The notes: generated by a model from the letters alone, not told the origin. A stretch of DNA of 64,000 nucleotides from Alphaproteobacteria bacterium (GCA_021774445.1 JAJFJA010000015.1:186001-250000); one strand, 5' to 3'. Numbered from the stretch's first letter, positions 43,272 through 51,989 are shown. Made by a program: numbers and translations.

Positions 43272-45029
43272 TTAGGTTTCCTGCTGCTGGCTGACCCTGG
43301 CGACGAGCCAACGACCGCCGACCGTGAAGACGCCCAGAGCCAGGATAAGAAGCACCCCGAGGGCCGCGGTCTGGCCTGGTGAACCATCATCCCAAGTGCG
43401 CCACATGACGACCGAGAGCACACGGTTGTCGCGGCCGGCGAGCATCAACGGGATCGAGAAGTTACGCAGCGAATGAGATGCAACCCAGATCCAACCACCA
43501 ATGAAAGCCGGCAACAACAGGGGTAAGACGATGCGTTGCATGACGATCCGCCAGGTCGCGCCAGACGTTTTCGCCGCTTCCTCAAGGTCCGCGTGTAGCT
43601 GAGCCAGGGCGCCCGTCATCGTACGGCTACCGAAGGCGATGTAACTAATCGTCAGACCGAGCACAACGATCGTGAGGGTGCCGAACAAACGCAGATGATT
43701 GAGCGGCGGCTGAGTGACCAAGAAAATTAGGGCGATGCCGATCACCACGCCCGGTATGGCGTGCGGCAGGAACGAGATGGCGTCGACGAAGCCGCTGCCG
43801 CGCGATTTCTGGCGGATCACGAACCAGGCGACGACCAGCGACAATACCATGGTCAGGGTCGCGGCGCCGAGGGCAACCCAAATCGTGTTGATCGTCGCGC
43901 TGACAATGTCCGGTCGGGCGAAGATGGCGCGGTAGTGCCGGAACGAGAGCTGGTCAAAAAGTTCGAAGGACGGGGTCTGCGGTATCGGCAGCAAGGAGGC
44001 CCAGAGTAGGGACAAAGTCGGCGCGCCGATGGTGGCAAGAAAATACAGCAGGAAAATGCCGAAGAAGACGTAGCGCCATTTCCCTAGGGACAGGATGCGC
44101 GGTCGATAGCCCTTGCCGGTGATGGTCGCGAAGCGCCCGGTGCGCCCAATGACCCGCCGGTACCAGATGACGAGCGCGATGCTTATGATGAGGAAAGTCG
44201 CCCCCAACGCCGCCGAGAGGCCATATTGCGGCGGTACAAAACGTTGGGTGGTGAAGAAAATGTAGGAAGGGAAGACGAAGATCTTAGCGGGCAGACCGAT
44301 GATGATCGGGATCTCCAGGGATTCCAGATGGGTCATGAAGCTGTACATGCCGGCCGCCATGAGCGCCGGCGTCAGCAACGGCAGCGAGACCCGAAACAAT
44401 GTGGTTCGGTTGGAGGCGCCGGAGATGCGGGATGCCTCCTCAAGACTGGGGTCCATGGCCCGGAAGGCGCCGACCATGATCAGGAATGTCGTGGTGACGC
44501 CCCGCAGCCCCTCAAGGAACACCATGCCCGAAAAGCTGTAGATGTTGAGCGGACCGCGCCGCATCTCCCAGCCGAAAAGACCGAAGAAATCGCGCAGCCA
44601 GACATTGATCACGCCGTTATTCGGCGACAGCAGAAATGTCCAGGATACGGCGAACAGCAGGCCGGGCATCGCCATAGGCACCAGCATAAGGCCCCAGGCA
44701 ACGTTGCGGAACGGCATGTCGGTGCGCTCGGTAAGGAACGCGAAAAAGATGGCAATGCCGACCGAGAGCGCCGTGCTCAGCACCGCCAACAATGCGGTGT
44801 TCAGGAGGATCGTGTAGGTCTGGGGATCGCTATAGGCATTGATATAGTTGCGCAGCGTGAAGCTACCCGGATCCCACGGTGTCCCGTCCCGAAAGCTGAA
44901 GAGTATCAAAGTCGTCAGGGGTAGCAGTATCAGACCGAGGGTTATCGCAATGCCGATGGTCGGCAATGCGAACTGGCGGCGTCCAATCCAGAAATTTCGT
45001 CGCTTGAGGTCAAGCGCTACAGTTGTCAC
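43272..45029 (-). CDS. Two-domain ABC transporter permease, FbpB/AfuB type
   Basis: A 585-residue protein with two fused six-helix permease domains. Two EAA loops occur, EEASRISGASNRTTLFRV near residue 190 and EEAAKTSGATWRIVMQR near 480. It starts with GTG, with GGAGG 6 bp upstream. This architecture belongs to the Fe3+-type ABC importers, whose binding protein (35255) and ATPase (36436) in this window lack a permease of their own. The parts of one importer are thus split between the MarR operon and the LysR-divergent operon. Confidence 0.9.
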   Translation of the reverse strand: MTTVALDLKRRNFWIGRRQFALPTIGIAITLGLILLPLTTLILFSFRDGTPWDPGSFTLRNYINAYSDPQTYTILLNTALLAVLSTALSVGIAIFFAFLTERTDMPFRNVAWGLMLVPMAMPGLLFAVSWTFLLSPNNGVINVWLRDFFGLFGWEMRRGPLNIYSFSGMVFLEGLRGVTTTFLIMVGAFRAMDPSLEEASRISGASNRTTLFRVSLPLLTPALMAAGMYSFMTHLESLEIPIIIGLPAKIFVFPSYIFFTTQRFVPPQYGLSAALGATFLIISIALVIWYRRVIGRTGRFATITGKGYRPRILSLGKWRYVFFGIFLLYFLATIGAPTLSLLWASLLPIPQTPSFELFDQLSFRHYRAIFARPDIVSATINTIWVALGAATLTMVLSLVVAWFVIRQKSRGSGFVDAISFLPHAIPGVVIGIALIFLVTQPPLNHLRLFGTLTIVVLGLTISYIAFGSRTMTGALAQLHADLEEAAKTSGATWRIVMQRIVLPLLLPAFIGGWIWVASHSLRNFSIPLMLAGRDNRVLSVVMWRTWDDGSPGQTAALGVLLILALGVFTVGGRWLVARVSQQQET

Positions 45030-45056
45030 GGCGTCCTCCCCTGATACCGCAACGGC

Positions 45057-45437
45057 CTAGGCCGGATCGTAGTAGTGGATCTCCAGCAGTACACAGCCGG
45101 TATTCGATTTGAACGGACCGTGATGTGCTCCCGGTGGCCGGCAGGCGTAGGTGTTCGGCTCGAAGGGCTCGCCACCGGCCCCAGTCGCGTCATTACCAAC
45201 GGTGAGATCGCCGGTCATCAAATACACTTCCTCCCAGTAGTCATGCACGAACGGCGCGGTGGTGAACACGCCGGGCTGGAACCGCAACAGGCGTGTGCGA
45301 CTGCCCGTGCCGTTCGCCTCGTCCAGTTCGCCGGACAGGATTTTTTCCTCGATGCCGTCGGGATAGCCGGGCGGCACCGACCAGCCGACCGCGAGATCGA
45401 TCGCGTGGAATTCTTCGTGTTTCTTGTTTATGGCCAC
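45057..45437 (-). CDS. Cupin domain protein
   Basis: A 126-residue small β-barrel protein from the GTG at 45437 (GAGAGGA upstream; a TTG at 45452 is an alternative). Cupin motif 1 reads FVHDYWEEVYLMTGDL and motif 2 PPGAHHGPFKSNTGCVLLEI, with His and Glu ligands that could hold a metal. Such proteins can be dioxygenases, isomerases or sensors. It lies between the HpaB-type monooxygenase and the permease in the MarR operon, where a ring-modifying or decarboxylating step is conceivable. Confidence 0.83.
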   Translation of the reverse strand: MAINKKHEEFHAIDLAVGWSVPPGYPDGIEEKILSGELDEANGTGSRTRLLRFQPGVFTTAPFVHDYWEEVYLMTGDLTVGNDATGAGGEPFEPNTYACRPPGAHHGPFKSNTGCVLLEIHYYDPA

Positions 45438-45468
45438 CTTGCGTCCTCTCAATTACCCGGTTGTCCGG

Positions 45469-46959
45469 CTATTGCGCTGCGATGCTCGTCCGCTTTTTTG
45501 CCAATACCGAGTCCAGGTCGTATCCGTTCAGGACGTCATCGAGTATTTGCGCCCCTCTATTCCAATCATAACAGCGGAACGAATGGCCTTTAGTCACGAA
45601 AGAGGCACCGGCGTAAAACAGCTCGTATTGCGTATGCCGAGATGCAAACTCAGAGCCGACAACGTCCCAGGCCAACTTGTAGAACTTTACCTTTTCGCGG
45701 GCGTCCGCTGCCGGTGATTGTTGGGTCTTGCCGATAAGGTCGGCCAATGTCGGGTCAGCAAAATCGAGTACCGACGAGGGCAGCATGATCATGCCGCCGC
45801 CGGCCAGTTCACGCAGCGTTGTCATGACCTTGGGATAGAGTTGTTGGGTCAACACCTGAGCGGCGTAGAGGATGTGCCGGTCAGGCACGAAATAGGCACC
45901 GGCCATCTCGCCTTTCGTTTCCATCGCGACGACAAGTGCCTCGACCATCGCCGTCTCCGCGGCGAGTTGACCGAGAGTCTCCCGCACCTGAGGGAACCCG
46001 GTAATGCCATTCACGTCGGCGATGCGGCGCCCGACCGCAGCGAGAAAGCGCAGCTTGACCATGAGCCGGACTTGAGCCTGATAATTCTGATAAACATGCG
46101 ACGGCGTGGCGTGAAATTGCTTTTGGCACATCTCGGTGTCGCCGGCGATGAAGACCCGCTCCCAAGGAACTTTGACATCGTCGAAATAGAGTAGTGCGTC
46201 GTTCTCGTCGAAGCGTGATGAGAAGGGACTGTCGAATATGTTGTCCGCACCTTCCTCGTAGGATTTGCGAGAGAGGATTTTCAGTCCGTTAGCGTTCATC
46301 GGGATGGCGAACGACACCGCGTATTTGTCCTCGCCGGGCCGCAACGGCTGAATGCAGGTGACAAATACTTCATTGGCCATGGGTCCACCGGTCGCCAGCA
46401 TCTTGGCGCCCCGTATGGTCAGCCCCGCGCTATCCTGATCGACAATGCCGGCGGTCAAAAACTCACTTGCCTGCTCGCTCGCCGCCTTTGAGCGATCGGC
46501 CTGCGGATTGATGATGACATAAGTGAGGTAAATGTCGCGGTCGCGTGCAAAGCGATAATAGTCGGCCAACGCGCCGGCTCTGTCGCGATCATATTCCTCG
46601 AACACCGGCAGACCCATATACATGCCGGCGATACAAGAGGCGACGTGATCCGGCGTGCGGCCGAGGAATCCGGCGTGGGTCTCCGCCCAGGCCTCCAGCG
46701 CCTGCCGTCGATTCACCAATTCGGCGTAGTTTCTCGGCAGTTGCCACATGCGATGCGCCAAACCGTCACCATCGGCCGGGGCGTATGTCATCAGGGTGCG
46801 GTTCTCAGGGGCGCTTTGGAAGTCATAGAGCGCGCAGACGGACTGGACCGTATTTCGAAACGCCGGGTGTTCCGTTACGTCGCCGACGGCCGCGCCGTTC
46901 AGATAGAGGCAGCGGTTGTCGCGCAGCGACGCGAGATGTGCGTTGCCATCCTTAATCAT
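45469..46959 (-). CDS. 4-hydroxyphenylacetate 3-monooxygenase (HpaB/PvcC) family oxygenase
   Basis: A 496-residue FADH2-dependent monooxygenase of the acyl-CoA dehydrogenase fold. YVIINPQADRSK near residue 150, LTIRGAKMLATGGPMANEVFV near 180, and AGDTEMCQKQFHATPSHVYQNYQAQVR near 290 match HpaB. It needs a separate flavin reductase (HpaC), which is not in the window. The ATG abuts the marR stop (TAG then ATG) and is preceded by AGGAGG. It would hydroxylate an aromatic or N-heteroaromatic ring, the likely entry step of the pathway. Confidence 0.9.
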   Translation of the reverse strand: MIKDGNAHLASLRDNRCLYLNGAAVGDVTEHPAFRNTVQSVCALYDFQSAPENRTLMTYAPADGDGLAHRMWQLPRNYAELVNRRQALEAWAETHAGFLGRTPDHVASCIAGMYMGLPVFEEYDRDRAGALADYYRFARDRDIYLTYVIINPQADRSKAASEQASEFLTAGIVDQDSAGLTIRGAKMLATGGPMANEVFVTCIQPLRPGEDKYAVSFAIPMNANGLKILSRKSYEEGADNIFDSPFSSRFDENDALLYFDDVKVPWERVFIAGDTEMCQKQFHATPSHVYQNYQAQVRLMVKLRFLAAVGRRIADVNGITGFPQVRETLGQLAAETAMVEALVVAMETKGEMAGAYFVPDRHILYAAQVLTQQLYPKVMTTLRELAGGGMIMLPSSVLDFADPTLADLIGKTQQSPAADAREKVKFYKLAWDVVGSEFASRHTQYELFYAGASFVTKGHSFRCYDWNRGAQILDDVLNGYDLDSVLAKKRTSIAAQ

Positions 46960-47547
46960 CTACGTCCTCCTGCCGCCGTCGAGCGCGCTGGCGCCGGCCA
47001 TGTAGTCGACGAGACCGACGGCTTCATCGCCGGAACGTACCAACTGAGTGAAGATTTCATTCAGTTGCCGGAAGTTGACCGCGTCCAACGGATCGAACAG
47101 CAGGTCGTTAACTTCGCGCTGCATCGGGGCGAGTTCGGCGAGTAGATCGCGCCCCTGCTGGGTCACCGTCAAGCGGACTCGGCGGCGGTCCTGCGGGTTT
47201 GGGGTCTTCGCGACAAGCCCCAGCTTTACCAATTGCCCGCTGACCACCGTGACGAACGAGCCGCTGAGTCCCAGGTGCTCGGCCACGCGTTTGACGCCGA
47301 CGCCGTCGCCGCCTTGGAGATGAGCAATCGAGATCAAGACCGTGTATTGGATGCCGGAAAGCCCGATCATGGCGCCGAATCCGGAACGAACGGCCTCCAA
47401 CCGCGCCGAAAAAGCCAGTAGGCGATGGACAAACCGGCGAAAGGTGCGGTCGCTTTCACCTTCGAGCAGGGCCGGTCGCGAGACTGTGCGCGGGACTCCG
47501 GCCGTATTGTCGATGCGCGGCTCCGGTGTCTTTTCCGTCTTCGTCAC
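46960..47547 (-). CDS. MarR family transcriptional regulator
   Basis: About 195 residues from the GTG at 47547, preceded by AGGGG; a TTG at 47577 lies inside the operator palindrome. The winged-helix region has YTVLISIAHLQ, VKRVAEHLGLSGSFVTVVSGQLVKLGLV and DRRRVRLTVTQQGRDLL. A 50-residue N-terminal extension is longer than usual. It is the first gene of the operon MarR - HpaB - cupin - permease - GGT - nitrilase and is divergent from the DUF2848 gene. Autorepression through the adjoining palindrome is likely, relieved by an aromatic ligand. Confidence 0.9.
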   Translation of the reverse strand: MTKTEKTPEPRIDNTAGVPRTVSRPALLEGESDRTFRRFVHRLLAFSARLEAVRSGFGAMIGLSGIQYTVLISIAHLQGGDGVGVKRVAEHLGLSGSFVTVVSGQLVKLGLVAKTPNPQDRRRVRLTVTQQGRDLLAELAPMQREVNDLLFDPLDAVNFRQLNEIFTQLVRSGDEAVGLVDYMAGASALDGGRRT

Positions 47548-47576
47548 GCCGACCCCTGGTTTGATCCGAAGTTTCA

Positions 47577-47595
47577 AAGCTAATATGGTTAGCTT
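47577..47595. promoter_or_regulatory. MarR operator palindrome
   Basis: AAGCTAA-TATGG-TTAGCTT is a perfect inverted repeat with 7-bp arms and a 5-bp spacer, in the 129-bp divergent region between marR and the DUF2848 gene. Size and symmetry fit MarR dimers. Its position just before the marR start implies autorepression and control of the six-gene operon. Confidence 0.7.
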
Positions 47596-47676
47596 CTATA
47601 ATTAGGTATATTACAAAGCAGATGCGCCTTGCTGTCAAACATGGCGGCAAGTCCCGTCAGGGTTGGAGCGAGGTCG

Positions 47677-48366
47677 ATGGGAAAGCTTAGCGTTACTTTC
47701 ATGGGAAAAGATGTCGCGGAAGAGACCGAGATTAGTTTGCGAAATCTTGTCATCGCGGGCTGGACCGGGCGGGACGCTGCGGCTCTCGAGGCGCATATCG
47801 CCGAGCTTGAAGCGATCGGCGTCGCTCGCCCCTCGACCGTGCCGCTGTTCTACCGTGTTTCTGCCAGTCTGCTCACGACGGCCGGGAGTATTGAGGTGCT
47901 TGGGGTGGACTCGAGTGGCGAGGTCGAGCCGGTGGTTGTGATGACCGACGGTGAGATGTGGGTCGGTGTGGGCTCCGATCACACAGATCGCGTGGCGGAG
48001 GCGAGCGGCGTGGCGCTGTCAAAACAGCTGTGTCCGAAGCCCTTATCGCGGGTGCTATGGCGTTTCGCGGATGTTGCCGACCACTGGGACGACTTGATTT
48101 TGCGTTGCTATGCCATCGATGGCGACGACCGACGCCTTTATCAGGAGGGTACGACGGCACGGATGCGCCGGCCCGAGGCGTTGATCGCGCTTTATTGCGG
48201 AGCGCCCGTGGATCTCCCGGCGGAGACCGCCATGTTCTGCGGTACGTTGCCGGTGATCGGCGAGATAAGACCGGCCGGGGCGTTCGCGTTGGAACTTGAA
48301 GACCCGGTAATCGGCCGGGTCATTGAGCATCGTTACGACGTTCGTCCGTTGCCGGTCGTGTCCTGA
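47677..48366 (+). CDS. DUF2848 family protein (FAH-like)
   Basis: A 229-residue protein from the ATG at 47677, with GAGCGAGG upstream. MTDGEMWVGVGSDHTDRVAEASGVALSKQLCPKPLSRVLW, HWDDLILRCYAIDGDDRRLYQEG, MFCGTLPVIGEIRPAGAFALELEDPV are typical of DUF2848. The family is thought to share the fumarylacetoacetate hydrolase fold that handles 2-keto acids in ring-cleavage pathways. It is divergent from marR and convergent with the degenerate UbiD gene. The reaction is undetermined. Confidence 0.8.
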   Translation: MGKLSVTFMGKDVAEETEISLRNLVIAGWTGRDAAALEAHIAELEAIGVARPSTVPLFYRVSASLLTTAGSIEVLGVDSSGEVEPVVVMTDGEMWVGVGSDHTDRVAEASGVALSKQLCPKPLSRVLWRFADVADHWDDLILRCYAIDGDDRRLYQEGTTARMRRPEALIALYCGAPVDLPAETAMFCGTLPVIGEIRPAGAFALELEDPVIGRVIEHRYDVRPLPVVS

Positions 48367-48372
48367 CGACGG

Positions 48373-49686
48373 CTAGTCGGGCAAGAAATCCGCAAGGTTG
48401 ATCCGATCGAGGTTCTTGGGCACGGCCCGTTCAAAATTCTGCCGGTTTTCCGGCTGGGTTAGGGGCGGCATGGTGGTGTCGAGGAACCATTTGGCGCCCG
48501 GCGTTTCGTCCATCGAGAGCGCGCCGCCGGCGGTGGCCTGTGTCAGGCCGCCGATGGTTGTCAAATCGACCTCGGCATGAATGCGGCTGGCACAAGACCA
48601 GGCGACGTCGCGTAGGCTGGTGACGTCGATGTCCTCATCGACACCGACGACGAAGCGAGGCCGGAGGTCGGGGCTGGAGAGCGCGGCCATCAGTGCGGTC
48701 TTGGATTGCCCCTGAACCTTCGGTCGCAGTTTTACCGCGACCACCTGATTCTCCGTCTCCGGATAGCAACGAACGTCGAGCACGTCGATGCCGCCTTCGA
48801 CATTGCGCAAATGGCGGGCAATCGTGATCTCTACCGCCGCGGCATGCAGATTGTCGGCGTCGAGGCGGAAGACGCCACCCGCCATCCAGTGGAGGATCGG
48901 GTCATCGCGCCGATAAGTTGTTGTGACGTCGAATGCGGCCGCGCCCTGCTGCGTCGCGGCGGCCGCCGGGTCGGTGTCAACGGAGAGCCGACCGCGAAGA
49001 ACCAGCTCCGCTTGTGCCGGCACGGCGATGCCATCGGCGTTGACGAGGGGAACAGCGCGACCGGCGAGGGCGCCGGCAGTGGCCCAACCATGCCTGCCTT
49101 CCGCGCCGGACAGCGCGGCTGCCATGCTGCAAACCGGGTGGGTGCCGATGACCAACGCAGCGTCCAGGGCGGCGTCCCGGCCCTGGCAAAATGCCAAAGT
49201 CCGCCAGGGGAGGGCGGCGATGGTCAATCGCCGTCCGGTCTCGCGGCGCAGCGATACCAGCGCGAGATGTTCGGTGCGGTCGGTCGGGTCTTGCAGCACC
49301 AGGATGCCGGCGAGATCAGGACCATCCGAAGCGGCGACGGGTAGAGGCAGGTCTTCAAGGCCCCCGGTGGTTGCCGGGTTGGAGTGCGTCGTCGCCGCGG
49401 TTGGCTGGATCGGTTGTTGCAGCCGTTCGACAACCGTTGTTAGGAAGTCTTGCTGAGAGATTTCCAGGGTGCAAGCGAGGCGCCGCCGGTCGGCCAGCAG
49501 AAAAGCCGCGGTTTGCCAGCCATTGTTAGGCGGCTTGGCGCCGAAGCGACTACCAGTTCGTTTTGAGCGCTGTGCGGTTATCGCGGTCGCCGTGTGGTCC
49601 GAGGGATCGTCTTGGCCGCCTGCTTCCGCGAGCAGGCCGGCGCCGGCAAGCAGCGTCAACGCGCTGCGAAGGTCGAGGTCGCTCAT
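48373..49686 (-). CDS. Degenerate UbiD-like protein
   Basis: A 437-residue paralogue of the preceding UbiD gene; the similarity is clear in VIGTHPVCSMAAAL, VPAQAELVLRG, NVEGGIDVLDVRCYPETENQVVAVKLRPKVQGQSKTALMAALSSPDLRP. The catalytic E-x4-E segment (EGPFGE in active enzymes) is replaced around residues 242-254 by an Ala/Gln/Gly-rich stretch, and the N-terminal half is eroded. It overlaps the active copy by 4 bp (ATGA). It probably serves as a non-catalytic partner subunit, as in multi-subunit UbiD-type carboxylases, instead of a decarboxylase of its own. Confidence 0.78.
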   Translation of the reverse strand: MSDLDLRSALTLLAGAGLLAEAGGQDDPSDHTATAITAQRSKRTGSRFGAKPPNNGWQTAAFLLADRRRLACTLEISQQDFLTTVVERLQQPIQPTAATTHSNPATTGGLEDLPLPVAASDGPDLAGILVLQDPTDRTEHLALVSLRRETGRRLTIAALPWRTLAFCQGRDAALDAALVIGTHPVCSMAAALSGAEGRHGWATAGALAGRAVPLVNADGIAVPAQAELVLRGRLSVDTDPAAAATQQGAAAFDVTTTYRRDDPILHWMAGGVFRLDADNLHAAAVEITIARHLRNVEGGIDVLDVRCYPETENQVVAVKLRPKVQGQSKTALMAALSSPDLRPRFVVGVDEDIDVTSLRDVAWSCASRIHAEVDLTTIGGLTQATAGGALSMDETPGAKWFLDTTMPPLTQPENRQNFERAVPKNLDRINLADFLPD

Positions 49687-51092
49687 GTCGCCCCCACACG
49701 GTCTAACAAGGTTTCGGCGTCCACCGCGAACGCGCCGGCAAAGGGATATGGTTGTCGCGCCGACGCGTCGGCCGACGGCGGCAAGGTCGCGTCGATCAAG
49801 ACTTTGGTGCCGACGCGGTACATGGGGCTCATGCCTTCCTCAATCAGCGATGGATTGTCGAGGGCGAACACGCGCGTCCGATCGACGTGTTGCACGTCCT
49901 TGGCGGCGTCGACGCGGGTGGCGATGGCCCAATAAATCTGATCGATATCTCGGATGTCGATGTCCTCGTCCACGACGACGGCGATCTTGGGATGCAAATA
50001 CGGGCTCGATAGGGCGCCGAGTAGTGCTGCCGTCGCCTGGCCATCGAACTTCGGCCGCATTTTGACCACGACCATTAAGGGTGAGACGGTGGCAACGCAG
50101 CGGACATCGAGAAGGTCGAGACCGCCCGCGACGTTGGTAAGATGGTCCCACAACCGCATCTCGATGGTGGCGCAGACAATCGAATGGGTATCGCTGGGCG
50201 GCAGTCCGCACTGCATGGCGTAGAAGATCGGATCCTTGCGCCGGGTCACAGCCTTGAGCCGAAACAGCGGCGTCGCGCCTTCCTGGGCATAGGTGCCGGT
50301 CACCTCACCGAACGGTCCCTCCTCCGTTCGCTCGGTTGGGTGCAATGTCCCTTCGAGCACGAGCTCCGCTTCCGCCGGCACCTCCATGTCGATGGTCTCG
50401 CATTTCACCATGCGGATCGGCTCTTCCAACAATCCGCCGGCGATGGTCATTTCGTCCTGACCATAGGGGGCGACGAAGCCGGCCGAGAACATCATCGCCG
50501 GGTGGGTGCCGATGACCATCGCCACCTCCATGGGCCGGTCGAGGGCGCCGTACATCTGGAAGATCTTCAAGGCCTGGCGGGGACAGATCAGATAGCCGGT
50601 GCGGTCCGGGCCGATGATCTGGGCCCGATGTACCGAGACGTTGCGGATCCCGGTTTCCGGATCCTTGATGATGCAAATACCGGAGGCGATGTAGCGGCCC
50701 GGGTCGCGTTCGGAAGTCCACATCGCCGGTATTGCGGTCACATCGACCTCCGAGCCGAGCGCGATGACCTCCTTCACGGGCGCCGTCTCAGGAGCCACGT
50801 CCACTGCGGCGATCGGGTTAGCGATGCGCTGTCCCAGGGTGGCGACGACCTCGTCTTCCGGCACGCCGAGCGCCACACCCCATTTGCGGCGATCGGCAAC
50901 GATCTGACTGGCCACGCGCCAGCCGGCGTGACCCTTCACATTCTCAAAGAGGCAACTCTTGCCAAGTTCCGCATAGGTCTTCCAACTGATCGCGGACATG
51001 TTCTCGTCCGGGTCGACCTCCTTGGCGAAGCGGATCAGCTCGCCCTGTGCGGCCAACGTGTCGATGTGTCCGCGGATAGATTGATCTGCCAT
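49683..51092 (-). CDS. UbiD family decarboxylase (prenylated-FMN dependent)
   Basis: A 469-residue enzyme with the full E-R-E set: Arg156 in NVSVHRAQI, Glu258 and Glu263 in TEEGPFGEVTGTY. Other landmarks are RDPGRYIASGICIIKDPETG and MVIGTHPAMMFSAGF. UbiD enzymes reversibly decarboxylate aromatic, heteroaromatic or α,β-unsaturated acids using prenylated FMN made by UbiX; no ubiX is in the window. It follows the Cys-rich unknown by 33 bp and overlaps the degenerate paralogue by 4 bp. A pyrrole-, furoate- or benzoate-type acid would be a reasonable substrate. Confidence 0.9.
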   Translation of the reverse strand: MADQSIRGHIDTLAAQGELIRFAKEVDPDENMSAISWKTYAELGKSCLFENVKGHAGWRVASQIVADRRKWGVALGVPEDEVVATLGQRIANPIAAVDVAPETAPVKEVIALGSEVDVTAIPAMWTSERDPGRYIASGICIIKDPETGIRNVSVHRAQIIGPDRTGYLICPRQALKIFQMYGALDRPMEVAMVIGTHPAMMFSAGFVAPYGQDEMTIAGGLLEEPIRMVKCETIDMEVPAEAELVLEGTLHPTERTEEGPFGEVTGTYAQEGATPLFRLKAVTRRKDPIFYAMQCGLPPSDTHSIVCATIEMRLWDHLTNVAGGLDLLDVRCVATVSPLMVVVKMRPKFDGQATAALLGALSSPYLHPKIAVVVDEDIDIRDIDQIYWAIATRVDAAKDVQHVDRTRVFALDNPSLIEEGMSPMYRVGTKVLIDATLPPSADASARQPYPFAGAFAVDAETLLDRVGAT

Positions 51093-51125
51093 GGTTTTAG
51101 TTAGGCTCCCGGTATGCCGGCGCGG

Positions 51126-51824
51126 TCAGTTGCCCAAACCGACCTGTTGCGCCAGTTTCTTGTAAGACTGTGATAGATGGTGGGCCGGGCTATCCGGCTC
51201 CGCGGCGCAGGCATCACACATATTGATGCTGGTATAAGGTGCGGGCATTTGGCAAAGGGCCTCATTCAACCGTCGTCGTTCCTCTTTATCCTGTGGCGTC
51301 AGCGCGACGCCTGACCTGACAAAGCGCTGGCAGCGGGCCAAATCACCGCCCACCGCGCGTTCGATCATTACTGCATTTAGGCGATGGAACAAGCGCGACC
51401 GGTCGCGCTGGGTTGCCACGCAGCATGCCGGATAGCCGAGCAGCGCGGCTTCTTCGGAGACGCTCAATCCAGAGTCGAGCCGTGTCGCGCCGGTTACGAG
51501 ATCGGCGTGGCACGGCTGAGATACAAACAAAATCGGCTCGTCGGAACGATGCGCTTTTGCCGCGTTGGCGTACCAATCGGAGCAGCCGGCGAATTCGTCA
51601 TTACCGCTCCACATATGGCCGACGATGGTCGTCAGACGAGCGGCCGCGAGGATGCCGAATAACTGGCTTTGCGGCGGCGCCCCGTGGGACGTTAGCGTGA
51701 TTGCGGCCACCGGTTTGAGCCCGTCCGCGACGGCGGCAAGCTCCAGCATCTCGAGTATTTCGAGCAGTGGCGGCTCTAGGGCCATCAGGTGTCGCACCAG
51801 CGCAATTGGGTCTTGGGACGTCAT
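51126..51824 (-). CDS. Cys-rich protein of unknown function upstream of ubiD genes
   Basis: A 232-residue soluble protein, first gene of the UbiD operon. Eight cysteines occur at 81, 105, 134, 135, 165, 191, 203 and 206, the last pair as C-x2-C in MCDAC and one pair adjacent in LLGYPACCVATQ. This pattern suggests a metal or Fe-S site. The LGYPxCC element is recalled from DUF483-like proteins, but I cannot confirm the relation. LFGILAAARLTTIVGHMW near residue 55 is hydrophobic without being a membrane helix. It may assist the decarboxylase. Confidence 0.65.
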   Translation of the reverse strand: MTSQDPIALVRHLMALEPPLLEILEMLELAAVADGLKPVAAITLTSHGAPPQSQLFGILAAARLTTIVGHMWSGNDEFAGCSDWYANAAKAHRSDEPILFVSQPCHADLVTGATRLDSGLSVSEEAALLGYPACCVATQRDRSRLFHRLNAVMIERAVGGDLARCQRFVRSGVALTPQDKEERRRLNEALCQMPAPYTSINMCDACAAEPDSPAHHLSQSYKKLAQQVGLGN

Positions 51825-51989
51825 GCCGATCTTCGGTCCGTGCTTAACTCAGAAGGTTGCGATTTCGCCTTCTCGGCTTGGTTGTCCGGTTCATTCTAAT
51901 GTCTGCCGGCGGCGCGTGCATGCCGGACGCTTGTGGACGCTTCGCGGCCACTGATAGCCTGGGTATTCCGGCACACTGGGAGGCGCGTC

